The notes under the pieces: model-generated
What the model was told of the DNA's origin: nothing
The model's database searches: none
Seen by the model: only the letters and a program-made list of their open reading frames with translations
Part shown: one piece after another, positions 1 to 12,740 of the stretch
Numbering within the stretch: the stretch's first letter is position 1
How the letters are laid out: each line of letters begins with the position of its first letter
Program-made: the position numbers and the translations under genes
Assembly: GCA_025716815.1 (NCBI GenBank)
Contig: JAIXMN010000005.1
Coordinates: 1,178,001 to 1,242,000 of the forward strand
Direction: 5' to 3'
Length of the DNA stretch: 64,000 nt
DNA from: Dichotomocladium elegans
Lineage: Eukaryota > Mucoromycota > Mucoromycetes > Mucorales > Lichtheimiaceae

Positions 1-1125
1 CAGCCTGCAGGTCATTATGTAGACAAGTACACCAAGAAATAGAAAGAAAGCTGCATTTTTTTTTACTCTAGTACCACTGCCCCATGCTGCTGCTGCTGCC
101 GCTGCTGCTGCAAAGGAAGAGGGGTACTTCCTACTACTAAATACTCCTTAAACTATAGATAGTCTCTTTGGAAAAAAGTTTCCTCTTCTTCGATATCCAT
201 TAATCCTGCGTACCCTTCAAAATGGGGTGTGATTTTTGAGGGATCGGGTGAGCAAAGGGAAAAAAAGTGTAGCATATACATTTAACGCGCACACATGACA
301 GAATCGATATCTGTATATAAATGTATTCTGTCAGATTTTGCCAGTTCATTGGAATTTTCTTTTCATTTTCTTCTTCCTTGTTAACTCTACATGTTCTCTC
401 GTCGATTTCTCTCGACAGCAACGTCATTATGACCGCTTTTATATCATATGCAGCGCGAAATGCTGCAGGTGATGAACAATCACAGCAATTGAAAGAAAAG
501 AATGAAGAGAAAAACAAGAGACCGCCATTCACAATGAGGGAATATAATAAAGTACCCAAGTGTGTGTGTGTGTGGGGGGGAGGGAACCCTCGTTCTTGCG
601 GAAGAGACGCGCGCGCATTCGCGCACCCTCGATGGTACCAATGACTTGCTGCTGTTGGGCTTGTTTTTCTTTCATACTTCATATTATACCCTATCTCTCA
701 ACATATGCATTCGCTAGCAATGTATATAAAGAGACACACGTTCAACGCACCTTTTGCAATATGTCCGATTTGGATGTGATGTTGACATTTATAGCGAATT
801 CTTCATCTGTTTTGGGTCGCGCTGGCTATTGTTGTAATTATTCAAGGTTGGAATTGAAACAATGAATTGCCCCCATTCCATGCTACATTTCTTCCTTTTC
901 TGCGTGAGCCTCCAGACTCTCGCACTTTATACGTAAAAGTGGACACTCTATCATTTTCAGGCTGTCTGCCTATGGATAAACGGGCAGATTGCGGTTCAAT
1001 CAAGCATCAACAAAAAAAAATAGGCATCCAGAGGGAGGAGGAGGAGGAGGAGGAGAAAAAGACTTCCAAACCCCGAAAGCAAGCATTGACGACATGCAAG
1101 CTATTGGGGCGAACCATGTCGCCAG

Positions 1126-1128
<3 letters not shown>

Positions 1129-1158
<30 letters not shown>
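1129..1158. repeat. TC dinucleotide microsatellite
   Basis: Uninterrupted TC repeat of about fifteen units, followed within 60 bp by GTATGC and GT repeats. It produces a spurious Ser-Leu-rich open frame on the plus strand. Confidence 0.95.
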
Positions 1159-1162
<4 letters not shown>

Positions 1163-1938
1163 GAAAATAAATGTCAACCCCCTTTGTGTTTTGACATGCG
1201 TATGCGTATGCGTGTGTGAGTGAGTGAGTGTGTATGTCAATCCTTCTCTTTCTAGACCATCTTGCCACATCAGATCGTCTCCTATGATCTCAAAAAGTCC
1301 GAAAGCTTGACAACACGGCAAGTTCCCATCTTTGCAGGATCTCCATCTTTCTCATATCACTGTTGGAAACCCGCAACGGCCCATCCATCAGCGAAGGTTC
1401 GCCCACAAGGCCTGAAGATAGAGAAGGACTCCTCCCCGCCCCGCTCCCTTCCTTTGGATTTTCAGGTCTGGGATTTCCCTTCTGGTGGTGTGCATGAAAG
1501 ACAGAATCGTGGAATTCGATTGGCAAAAGGAGAACCTTACCCCCACCCCCAAAGAGCGCATGACAATGGCCGGGGCTGGGGGAAGAACGAACGAACAGTG
1601 ATTGACTACGTGAATGTTTTGAGATCTTTATGCTGCAAAACGCACGCAGGCGCTGGACATGCTGTCGTCTTTTTGTTCAGGATGAAAAGGAGCGCCATCC
1701 CGTTCCTTTGATGATCACCTTTTTTGTTTTCATCCAAGCTCCCTTCCCGTCACTGCTACAAACACGTCATTTTCTTAAGAGACAAAAAGTATCATTGGTT
1801 TAGTCCAAAGGGAATTACGGCAAGGACTGGGGAAAAGGGAAGGGGTGAAGAGAAAAGGGGGGGGGCGAGCAGCTAAGCCAGGGTTTCCAAGGAGTCACTG
1901 GAAAGACAGAGGTGCACCACATACAGAGACAGAGGCAC

Positions 1939-1970
1939 ATACACACACACAGAGAGAGAGAGAGAGAGAC
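1939..1970. repeat. CA/GA compound microsatellite
   Basis: A short CA run passes directly into an AG run of about nine units. Confidence 0.9.
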
Positions 1971-2733
1971 AGGAAATGCACATACAAGCAGATAAACTCT
2001 TTTATCCGGCGCACCTTCCCACCCGCACTGCGCACTCCCCCAATTCCTGCTAGATGGTAACTGAATACTGCAAGACTTCCTCATGGCACTCGTGTGTGTA
2101 AGGTCTTCAAAGAGAAGTTTATTTTAGACTTACTGCTACTGCCACTATGCTCCGTCCATTTGAAGCTTTCGATGGGTCGATTATTTATGCTGTTTTTTTT
2201 TTCCACACATGTGTGATTGTGTGCTACACTCAGATGCAGACGGTATGGGTAAGAGAATGTAGTAGGATGATCAACGACTCTTTCCTTTCTCACTCTGCGA
2301 GAGCTGCTGTACTGTACGTACGTACTGTCATGATTCAAGAGCCATCCGACGTGCATAGTTTATCTACATATGTCCCAGGAAATATTGTGATATGTCTCGC
2401 ACTTTAACGTGGGTTATCCTAACATGTCCATTAGGATAAACAATACGCGTTATGTTGTTCATTTAGATGGCTCTGCTGCATCTTTATTTGGATCACTCTT
2501 TCTCCTTAAAATAAGTCGTTTTCGTGGTGAGCATTCGCTTTGGGCGTTATCCATGCGAGCCAATGCGCCTTCCTTTATCCCTCCCCCTAACAGAAAGCCA
2601 CAGTTATCATTGCTGATGTCGCATGTACGTTACGAAGTTCAAAAAATAAAGTAATTGTAACATTGTTCATGCTCTTCTGTGTCACCATTCTTTCTCTCTC
2701 CATCTTGCACAAAACACTTTTCTTCTTCTTCTT

Positions 2734-4294
2734 TCAGAACAACTTCCATAGCTTTTCAAACTCGTCCTGAAACTGCTTGACGGCTTCTGGAATGTTGGTG
2801 ATCATGATGTTTTCCCGGTTTTTGAAGCGAGCACTTGTGGGTGGTAGCGGCGGCGAAAGTCGCAACAAAAAAAGCGCGGGCGTCAGCAATCGCTTTTATG
2901 CCGACCCCCATTTGCTCTCTCTCTCTCTCTCCCCAAGGGGGACTCACTCCCACTGGACTTACTTGCGGGACCAGTTGAAGCTGCCATTGATAAGGACCTT
3001 GCCATCGATGACTGCAAACTTGTTATGCATATACGACGGACTATTGGAACTTTGCATTAATCGACGCTTTTCGTCTGGGGCGTATTGCAAGCATTTACGA
3101 GTTATCGTCCTTGTAGGGGATGCCATAGTCTCTCTGGAGTCGCGTCGCATCGGCATACTTCGATGCTGCCTGCGCATCATCGGTGATGATGCGGATGTCG
3201 ACGCCCCGTTTCTTTGCGGCAATCAAACAGTCGGCGGTGGTATCATCCGTGAGGGAATATATACAGACGTCAAGGGTGATCTTAGCAGAGCCAAGCACAG
3301 AGAGGAATGCCTTTCATAGTTTGGGGGAAGCATGAGAGAGCGAGAAACACATGAGTCTGTTTACTGAACCGATGCTTACGTTGAAGCTCTCCTTTCCGGG
3401 GAAAAAGTACGATCGGCAAAAGTAGCCCTGCTTGAGAGCGGCATCCTGTGGCCGTGTAAAATATTTGACGACAGCCTGCGTACCTGCGCCAGGAGCAATA
3501 AAAGTCGTCACCTCAGGGCCCTGATTCTTCTTCGCCGCCTGCGTCGGCGGCTTCTTCTTCTTGGTGTTATTGTTGGTGTTGTTCTTCTTCTTAGACCCCT
3601 TTTCCGGAACCAGTGCTTGGTCTCCTTTTGCTTCTTCGAGGATCGGAACAGTAGCATCATCGTCTTCTTCTTCGTCGTCGTCGTCATCATCATCTTCTGA
3701 CGGGCGATACTCTTCATCCGAGTCTCTTGGTTTCGGTCTGCGACGGGGGGAGGACTGGATCTGTCGAGGTTGTTGTTTCCGTCGGTTCTTTGCCGTTGCT
3801 GCTGTCTTTTTTGGGGGCGCTGCCGCAATTATCTCCCCCTCATCCGACACCTCGGATGCTCCGATTCTGTCATACGTATCCGGCACAGCCAGCCTATCAT
3901 CCCCGTCGCAACACAGCACAGCCAGCGTCACACATTCCTCAAGCCATCCGACCATGGTCCGTTCATGGTTGAACTCGCACGCGCCCTTTGCTGCATCAAA
4001 CATCATCTTGATCGTTCGCACCGTGTTTTGTATCGAATGCGACTTTTGTCCAAGGAGCGTCTTTGCGCGTATAATCGCCTCCTGGCGAAGGTGCTCATCG
4101 CCCATAACGTATTTCGCAGACACAAGCGTCTTTTAATAATAATAAAAAAGGAATGAGCGTTAGAAAGCGTCTTTTTCCTATCCTCACACCAATACCTTTG
4201 TCATAAATTGCTGAAAGTTGGCACGCTTGAGTTCGTCAGCCGACACGGGTGGGGCTGCCCCCATACAAAAAAGCTCATAAAGATGGTTCATCAT
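2734..4294 (-). CDS. Phospholipase D-like protein, single HKD motif (PLD6/cardiolipin hydrolase type)
   Basis: Five exons read on the minus strand: 4294-4196, 4129-3380, 3310-3099, 3049-2963 and 2833-2734, giving 415 residues. The C-terminal third is a PLD-like domain: an ITLDVCIYSLTDD strand, then the HKD motif HNKFAVID followed by NGSFNWSR, as in mitochondrial cardiolipin hydrolase (PLD6/Zucchini). Only one HKD is present, so by family knowledge it should act as a homodimer hydrolysing phosphodiester bonds. The middle is a long Asp/Glu, Lys and Asn-rich linker and the N-terminal 150 residues match nothing I recognise. Intron 3 is only 49 nt but has GT, GATTAAT and AG. The start is the first ATG of the earliest exon that stays in frame; a further 5' exon near 4380-4490 is possible. 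No membrane segment was seen. Confidence 0.78.
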
Positions 4295-4637
4295 GACCTG
4301 CCTATGGAACCAAGGCTTGATGGTTCCTGGGACGAAAAGAAAGGGAGATAAATAAAAAATGGATCGCGTCCGCGCGCGTTACTTTAAAGATTCCAAGTGC
4401 AACGTGACACATGCACAGCTGCTCCAAACACCCCCCCCGGCGGCAGCATTAGCGCTGATGCTCGATTTGGATGGCTCGTCTATTAGCATATCGTCATAGA
4501 CATGCTCGTATAGTTTTAGTTTAATGTGTTGGAATGAGGCGCAATAGGTACAAAAAAGTGCGTGTATGTGTGTGTTTTTTTCGTGCGGGTATCATGAAAA
4601 CGAAGATCACGTTTGAAAGAAAAATATAAAGAGAGGG

Positions 4638-7600
4638 TTATGTAAATCGCGTAAAGTCCAACAATAGCTCTGCAGGGATACTGGTGGGTGTGACTGTTGC
4701 GGCGCTCGCGGCGTTGGTAGTGTTGGTAATATTTGCGCCTGAGTTGGACGCACCAGCCGAAGCAGCAGCCGAAGCCGAAGCAGCCGAAGCCGAGGCAGCT
4801 GCGACGGGCACTGGCTTCGCAACACGATCTCGGATACGTCGAATCTGCCTTAGTCGCTCCCGCCAATGCGACAAATACTCATGGCGACCGCTGATACCAG
4901 ATTGAAACACCTGCGCGAAAATATTCGCATGAAGCGCTATCTGCCTTACAAAGCCTGGCAGCGATTGACCCGAGACGAGTTTGGGTTCAATAATCGGTCC
5001 AATCTCTGGCATATCCGGCCGTCGCTGCATTTCTACCTTGAAAAATGTGTTTTCCTGACCCGCGATAGGCCTACTACGCGACGCACTGTTTTGCACCAGC
5101 GCTGGTTGCTCGTTCGACACTGAATGGGGCGTCACGACGATATTGATAAAATTGAATTGTCCAGGCAGAGTACCGAAAGCATAATCACCGCCAGAGTCAT
5201 TGTAAACAATAGACACATAGTCATTGCCAATATGCCGCTTTTTTAAACTGCACTGCGGATCGTGCTGGAGGTTTGTCGGCATCATGGTCGCGACATGGAA
5301 AATCATCTGCGTCACGTCGTCGCGCCAGAAATAGGCATACTTGCCATCAATGTTCATTTCCCTGTCCAGACCACCCGTGTTGTCTATCCTCCCCTGCAGC
5401 GGCTCGATGTTACCGAGCGAGTTGAGGAACTTTACATAGTCTGGAGAGCCATGCGTGTTGGCTAAGATCTCCACCTCGGTACGCTGACCCTTGCCAACAT
5501 ACAAAACACCAATTTTGTGGAAATCCACTACCGGAATACGATCCAAGTTGGCGATGCTCCGCGCCGTCGCATCGTCATCCGGTAGCGGTGGCACCATCTC
5601 CATCGCCCGTACCATATCGGGATAGTTGCTGAGCTGCAGATACAGAAATCCAGGATCCAATGACTGCTCCGTTCGTCGCAAATGATTCACCGACGAAGAT
5701 TGGGATGGTGTGTCACCAGTTGGTTCAGATAGTACTTGTCGAATAATTCGCTCTCGCTCAGGACTCGCAGGCGTCCCACTCCCCGACTCGACTGGCGATC
5801 TCGTCGGGGGTGGCTGCCCCTCCGCCATCTCGGGAGCTGCTGTAGTACTGCTATCAGTAACAGCAACCGCTGCTGCTGCTGCTGCTGGCGTTGCACTTTC
5901 CTCTCCCTCTGCAGTTTCATCCTCAAAAATGATCCCCAATCCTGAGCCGGGAGGAGCGGCCGCCTCTGTCTCTCCTTGTGTCAGCATTTGAGATGCCATC
6001 AAATCAGGTGTATATTGCATCATCAGGAACGCAGGGAGTGTCTTGTAATCGATTGCACCCGATTTGATTCGGTTTTCAATGTTACACATCATGGACACTG
6101 TTCCTGAAGGCCTACGGATCGTCACCTCAACCCATCCAAGCGCCTTGGCCGTCTTGAGTGTAAGCAATGTATGTCCGTAAACCCAGGTCCTAGCGCTCAG
6201 CCGTACATCACCCATCGCTGAATTAACCCCTGTAGGGTTCGGGCCAGTAGCTGGATCGCCCATCAATATCCGTGACACCAACGACTTCTCGGGTGCCAAG
6301 CTCACATCGGCAAAACTAAAGCGTGAAAGCATATCGATGCAAGTGAAGGTCTGTTCATCAATCGGGCGCCCTACTGGATTTGCACTGAGAAGTCTTTGGA
6401 TGATAAAAGACACGTGCTTCCGTCGTTCACGCAGCGGCACCGCCGTGAACCACACTGTAATCACCAAATAAGCCATGATCAGTACATACTGCGAGAGAGC
6501 TCGCTGACTGACTGTATGCGTTCCCGCCATCAGACTCGGTGGTTCCCTGTGGGCCGATTGCTGAGGCGTAGTAGGCGTACTGCCGCCAGTGCCAGTCGTG
6601 ATAATAGGTGCTGCCACTGATGGCGAAACCGCTGCTTGTGATTGCGTGTGCTGAAGGTAGTTCAGCGCAATAGCAAAAACAGGTTTATACATGTCACTTG
6701 TGAAGTTTGCATAAAGCATTGGCAGCCGTGCAAGCCCCGACAAGAATTCCAGGATATGAACCGATACATTGCTGTATGAGATAATTTTCGACATGCAGTG
6801 CAGAATTTCGTTCAGCATCTTCGTCACTGACAGAGGCAGTTCGTGGCAGCAGACAGTAAGCGCATTGATACAGGGTTTAGTGGCCGCTGTCACCTGGTTC
6901 AGCCCGATGTAGAAAGCAAACACTATCTCATCTTGGTTCTGCTTCTTGAATAGCCTCCGATATGAAATCAATACCACCATAATATTATAGGCATGTACAA
7001 CCAGGTCGTTCCGCTTGATGGACACCGGAAGATTAACCACATTGTCCAGGAATTTTTTGGTGGTGATCCATGTCACAAGTTGCTTCCTAAGCTTTTCGAT
7101 CGTTTTGGAGGCACCACAGAACATGTGTTTATTGCTGAGCTGTCTAGGGAGTCGTTTCAACACATAGATCACGGGGTCCCAGGTTGGTGATCGAGACAAG
7201 ATGGTGATGTATGCGTCGAGCATGTCGTCTATTGGAAGGATTTTTTCGTCTGTGCCGTCGGCGCCCTCGACATACGAGACCATTAAAGGACTAGGAAGAG
7301 GCGGTCGTATATCATCCTTTATATTACGAGGACCTGACCCGAGCATGCCGGTCTCGCTCCTATTAATCCGCTCTTGACGCTTGATGTCCTTTATCCTCCG
7401 TGCCAGCATGATTACATTGTTGCACTCGTCTCCAAGATCTAGAATCATTTATAAGTATTCTTCAAGAACGAAGAAACTCAGAGAACAGAAGGATGGCATA
7501 CCATCATGCTTCACGTAGATGCGATGGTCAGGTGAGCAACGAAGGCGTAACAGAATGTCGAAAGCGATAATTTGGGATCCGCCCAAGGGACATTGAAAGT

Positions 7601-9755
7601 CGGCAGCGGCACTAGCAAGATCAGTGAGGGTGTTAAAGACTCTGGCGCACGCCCGGATATCTGTGCCAAGTAGATATTTCTCAAATAGCTCTACCAGACC
7701 GCACATGGCAGGTACGCCGGTGCAGCAGTGATTTATGTCTATTGGGATGACGGGGCTGCTTGAGACAATAGGTGTTGCAGTGGAGCTCCGTGGTATTTGC
7801 TCTGCTGCTGGAGACAGCCGTTCCCGAGGAGATGGTTGAGACTGGCTTTGGGACCGTCTCAGCGCTGAAACTCGCCGTTCGCCGACGGTATTTGCCTCCA
7901 GTGTGTTAGGCTCAGCACATTTACATTGCGTACATGTGCGCAGGGTATCAAGAAGACAATCAAACACAGCCTCTTCGTCGCAATCGGCAAGCGCAATAAC
8001 AATCAGATCCACCGCCTTTTGTCGTATCACCGAATCCATTTCTTCGTCAACGCCAGCAACCATAGGCAAAACAATCTCTCTGTTCATTTCGCTTGAATAG
8101 ACATCGCGGATTGCGGTGCAGACATCGGTGACAATCGACAGCACACGAAGCCGGACTTTGCGATCGATCGTAGTGGGTATAAAGAAGGTCCTTACAACAT
8201 CACTTAAGTATTCGATCCAGTCGTCTGTCGATGGAAGGAACATGTGCTCGCTTTCGTAGTATGTAAGGAGTGCATTGGCTGCATCGGCAGAAAGATAGCG
8301 GCGAAGGGAGTATAAAACGGTCATCATGCGATGTGTAGGACCAGCATAGAGACCTTGAACGTATTTCGCATATACTGAAGACAGAAAGCGCACAAATTCG
8401 TGCACCATCCCCGTTCCAGAGCCATCATCGTTGCCGATGATAGGGAACCATCCCAGAACTTGTTTATCCTGGTCCGGCAAGTCTATCGACAAGAGCTTCC
8501 GGGTGACGATATCACATATATCCCAAATAATGTCCCACTCCAACAGTGCGACCGTGGTTTCTTCATCTTCGATTAGCATTTTCAGGCTCTTCAAGATCTT
8601 GGCAGCCACCAAATCATCATTTTGTAGAGTACTTCGACGCAGGTACATGAGAATGACTGCATCAGGTACTTGATAGAGTTCCGTCATGTTTTTTAACTTG
8701 ACTTTCGAACCCCATGCGGTCTCGCTCAGTATCGTGATGGCCCCGTCCGTAAGGTTGATAGGATCGGCGCCGGAGGTTGTGGAGTTCGTAATCATCTTGC
8801 AAAGTGTGAGGATGGCGTTATGAGCACAGTGGGATCGAAGGAGGTTTGTCAGGATGGACCACGGCGACTCTGCCTTGTCGGGTATCATACGATCTGGAAG
8901 CATGGCGGTGGCGCAGAGGATATCTAGGAAGGGTACGAGGGCATCGAAAGGAACAAACCGGTACCGTACAACTACGTCTGCAAATGCCAAGCACGTCTTG
9001 ATGTCTTTTGGATGACCGGAGGAAAAAAGGGCCATACGCGCTGCCTCAATCATACGAGTCACTTCAGATTCTTCAAACATGGCAAAGTTAAATTTTGCAA
9101 TCATGGTCAATAAATGCAGAATGTCGCTGAGATATGGAATCATCGATCCTTGCTGAGGCGATGATAGTTGTCGACTCTTCAGCATCGTTCGCACGTTTGT
9201 TGCAGGCGCCTGTTTGAGTGAAACTGCGAGCCATTGGATCAACAGCTTCCCGATGTTCTTTTCAAAACCGGATATGTCGCGTCCACCTTTGCATAGTGAG
9301 AAGACGACCCGATATAAATCGCTAAAGTCTTCCCAGTTGTCGTAATCCCGCATTGAATTGTAGAATGTGACTCGAGCCATGCCGAGTTCATCGTACTGGC
9401 CATCAATACAGGCAATCATGAATTCAAAGACACAATGGCGGGCCTCACGAGACGCGGTCGGTTCCAGAATGTCTTTTACGGCAAAGAAGACATTATCGAG
9501 ATGTGTGAATTTATAGCTTCGACACAGATCCGAGAAGGTCCTGAGGTGCTTGCATCGAGCTGATAGTGGCAGTGTACTACTCACGAGCGACACGACGGTG
9601 CGCGCGTCGAGAGGGACAGTGGGATCGCTATTCTGGAGATTAAGGCAGGATTCGACAGTGACAGAGGATGCACGGGGACGAAGAATGTTACTGAGCCACC
9701 GGTTTGACGTACTCGACGATGACGGTGCAGCCTGGTTATGCGGATTGCTAGACAT
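4638..9755 (-). CDS. TSC2: Tuberin (TSC2), Rap-GAP domain protein
   Basis: Two exons, 9755-7502 and 7438-4638, separated by a 63-nt intron, give about 1,684 residues; human tuberin is about 1,800. The N-terminal part is helical HEAT-like tuberin sequence. The C-terminal Rap-GAP domain contains GGLDREMNIDGKYAYFW, KRHIGNDYVSIVYND and FVRQIALHANIFAQV. The Asn of HIGND corresponds to the catalytic asparagine thumb. In known systems tuberin is the GAP for the GTPase Rheb and restrains TOR complex 1 together with hamartin. A Ser/Ala/Pro/Thr-rich linker lies before the GAP domain, and an Ala/Ser-rich tail with an Ala-Ser repeat ends the protein. Starting at 9755 gives a protein beginning MSSNPHNQ; an upstream in-frame ATG at 9827 would add 24 residues. 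Confidence 0.93.
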
Positions 9756-10252
9756 GAATGTAAGCAAAATGCGGGCTACTGCTTGGTGGAAAAGAGCTGA
9801 GTATTTTTCTTTTTGTGAGCCAAGCACAGAACAAGGAATAAAGAGAAAGAGACAAGAGAAATGAAAGAGAGGACAGGCCCGGCCTAGAAAAGCCAGCCAG
9901 TAAATTCCCTAATTCGAAACATGTCATTACTTTTCTGATCCTTCTATCGCTCTATTTTTCTTCTTCTTCTTTTTTATTACTCATCCAAAGTCCTTCTAAG
10001 AAAAGGTTGCCTTACGCCAATCTCTAGATTTGCCGGAAGCACCTCACCTCCGCCGAAAAGGCAGAAATTGAAAAAGCACTTTTTTTTGCTCTATTTTTTG
10101 CGGATCACTTGATGTATCACGGGTATCACTGAACAAGGTTCATCACGCGACCAGGACCATGTATCACTCATCTTGCAACTCAACGCTTTATTTTGATGTT
10201 CTATGCACAAATGAAAGTGGGTTGGGGATAAAGGTTTAGCATAGCAGATAAT
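9756..10252. other. Intergenic: TSC2 5' flank and rhomboid 3' flank
   Basis: No gene was seen. The stretch holds pyrimidine-rich runs (TTC repeats near 9959-9976) and lies upstream of TSC2 and downstream of the rhomboid gene on the same strand. Confidence 0.6.
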
Positions 10253-11375
10253 CTAAACGCGCCAACGACGAGCCCGCAGCAAGGGTCGAACTCGCAAAAA
10301 CCAATATGCCATTCCGTATGCCGTTCCGCCCAGATGCGCAGCACTATCAACTATCTCATTCTACATCGAACAGGTCAGTATATCTTCTTGATTATTGAGC
10401 ATGAGAATATCTACCTTGAGTGTAAGAGTCTGGTAGAGATCATAACCTGCCACACCGAGCACCACGGCAAATGCTGGCATTGGGACGATGAAGAACAACA
10501 GGAATGTAGTACGTGGAACTGTGTGTGGGAACGCCCTGTTTAGCTTTCTCGGTGTGTCATTCCAGTGACATCAAGCTTACATGCACACGCATAAAAAGCA
10601 GTGATACCCATTACCGATCCTATGATCCTTGTCCTGGTAAGCTCTCCCCGAGTCACGTCGTGAGTTGTTCTCTTGATTTACCTGATGCACCCAAGGAGCC
10701 AAAGGGTACCGGCCCACGGATGATCTTCTTCCGTTCAAGCACAGGCCGCAGATACTGGCGATAAGCCAGCGTTGCCAAGGAAGCCGCAATACCAGCACCT
10801 CCGTATAGAAGTAGGAACCGCGATGCGCCCAGCGCTTCAATTGCAGCCTGGCCCATACTGTACAAGACAAGCATATTGATACCAAGATGGAAACCGTCTC
10901 GGTGCGAGAATGCCGAGGTAAGCAAGGTGTGGATTCTGCCATGTTTAAAGGAATCAACCGAAGTCATAAAATGTGCCATCATGAAGTTTAGCCAGCGACC
11001 GTCACCAAATTGTCGATAAGAGTTGACGGCATATTGCCATGCAAGAAACACGACGCCGTTCACGCCAATCAACGCATATAAAACCGTGTTAGGATTGGCA
11101 TTGTTGATGCGTTGTCCGAAGGATCTAAAAGGGTTCTGATTCTTTTGGATCGCTCGAGAGAGCGAGGACTTTTGACCGTAATCGTAGTAAGGACGTATCA
11201 AGAGCCGCCAGGTGCTCAAACCATTTTTATTGCATACGGTGGAAGCAGAAAAAGAGGGCACGGTTGCTACTGCTTCTTGAGGCACAGCAGAAGAACGTAG
11301 CGCCGCAACTGCCCTGGCAATGGACATAGGCCGCTTTATAATGCGTTGCCCTGCAAGAATCAGAGGGCGCGTCAT
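10253..11375 (-). CDS. Mitochondrial rhomboid protease (PARL/Pcp1 type)
   Basis: Four exons, 11375-10682, 10619-10581, 10518-10415 and 10360-10253, give 314 residues. Rhomboids are intramembrane serine proteases. The catalytic serine lies in LGASGSVMGITAFYAC (GxSG motif), which is split by intron 1 after GASG. The catalytic histidine is in SAAHLGGTAYG in the last exon. Upstream, HTLLTSAFSHRDGFHLGINM matches the conserved helix 2 region. The basic, Ser/Arg/Ala-rich N terminus suggests a mitochondrial presequence, as in PARL/Pcp1, which processes inner-membrane substrates. Intron 2 needs the distal acceptor (CACACACAG) to hold frame. Intron 3 has two acceptors 6 nt apart (GTAG and GAG), so an Asn-Glu insertion is optional. 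An upstream ATG at 11492 would lengthen the N terminus by 39 residues. Confidence 0.92.
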
Positions 11376-12740
11376 GGAGGGAAAAACGTAGCGCAAAAGT
11401 GAAGACTTCTCAGCTTGATGGGTTACAAAAAAAAACTTGGTCGCAAAACTATTGAATTCTAACCCAGCTCTGCATGAGACCGACTGCGGCATTTATCATG
11501 GGAGGAGTCGATCGTCGATCAAGGATGTCGTGCTGCCAAGTTGAATTTTCTTTTTGGTCAACGGACCACTGCTATCCCTCCCATGCGCTCTAGTTCATTC
11601 CCTCAAGTCCTATCATACAAGCATTACCTATAATCTGCAAGTTGAAGAGAATATAATTCCTCATTAAAGATACAACTCTCTACATATTAAAAATAACAAT
11701 GCTTGTTTTAGGATGCGTAGGGAAGCGGAAAGCTATCAGAGTCCAGTCTGTCAATTCGGGCAGTACGTGAATCGACCAGTTTGGAAAACAAAGGTGGGGT
11801 GCAATAATGATCGGTAAATGGCCACCACGTTCATGAGTCGCGTTACTGTTCCATCATCATCATCATCACTTTCCACAAATCATATCTCGTCTATCCCACA
11901 CGATCGACAAGATCATATTGACATACTTTTGCCAAAAAGTTATTGAATTGTCTATATTTGGCACGATAACGTCCATACCGATTTTATCTTTGCGATTCAT
12001 CACATTGGTTTCCTCGTTCCCACATGTACGAACATTTTTGGAATGCGCGTACAACCAGCGCCACCCCCGCGATCCTCACTGCCTCCTTCTCCACCCCCCT
12101 GCGCATTCAAAATAGCCGTGGGAGTGCGTCTTCTCCAAGTTCACAGAAGAGTTCTCTTAGCAGATCAAGGATATACCGTATTTGGCAATCGTAAACACCT
12201 AGGTTGGAGAAGCGTGATGGGTGAGGGTTGGGTACCACCAAAGCGACACATCCACCATGTAAGGAGCAACTTGCACGCTACGCTGATGGGACATACTACG
12301 TTCGCCTGCCTTTGGTACTTCATTATCTTCTACGGGAGATTACTTGGTGGAAAGGATCCATTTTGATGACCTCGAAATGGGCGGAAGGGGGAATTCGGAT
12401 GAGTCTCTGTCTTATGCAAGGCGATGTGTACGCAGACTAATCTCCTAAAGGCCATTGACGACCATTCGGGACGATCGTGGGTTTTCAAGTGTAGAAAAAA
12501 AAAACACAAGCTGCAACGAAGACCAAAAAGGGGGTTAGGTTTATGGTACAACATCATCCTGTAACCGAAAGCGGAAGCGAAGCGAGGCGATGCGAGGCAT
12601 TCAAAACCCGATATCCTAATTAATGCAGGCCCGCCCTTTTGTCTCACTTTTCTTCCCTTCTTTCTCCCCACCCAACCTCCTTCACACATAACATATATAC
12701 ACACCCGAACACACAACCCATCATCCTTTCTTTTTATAGC
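11376..12740. other. Intergenic region between divergent rhomboid and bHLH genes
   Basis: Promoter-side space of two divergent genes. No conserved protein was found on either strand; the longest open frames lack coding-like composition. A CAT/ATC-rich run is at 11849-11868, and a pyrimidine-rich tract with CA-rich sequence lies just before the bHLH start. Confidence 0.55.

Larger units (their letters stand above)
1..2733. other. Low-complexity region without a recognisable gene
   Basis: Both strands were read and no conserved domain or coherent exon chain was found. The stretch holds simple repeats: a CTG/CCG-rich run near 88-114, a GT run near 560-575, a GGA run near 1034-1056, a TC run at 1129-1158, CA/GA runs near 1939-1970 and many A or T runs. 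The longest open frames are built from these repeats and have no coding-like composition. The right end is the 3' flank of the phospholipase D-like gene. Confidence 0.6.

Noticed and set aside
1007..1321. Ser/Thr/His-rich frames around 1.0-1.3 kb
   Set aside because: They translate TC, GT and GGA microsatellites.
3508..4156. Long Ser-, Arg- or Thr-rich frames overlapping the phospholipase D-like gene
   Set aside because: They are other frames of the acidic and basic repeats in the linker exon, with no motif of their own.
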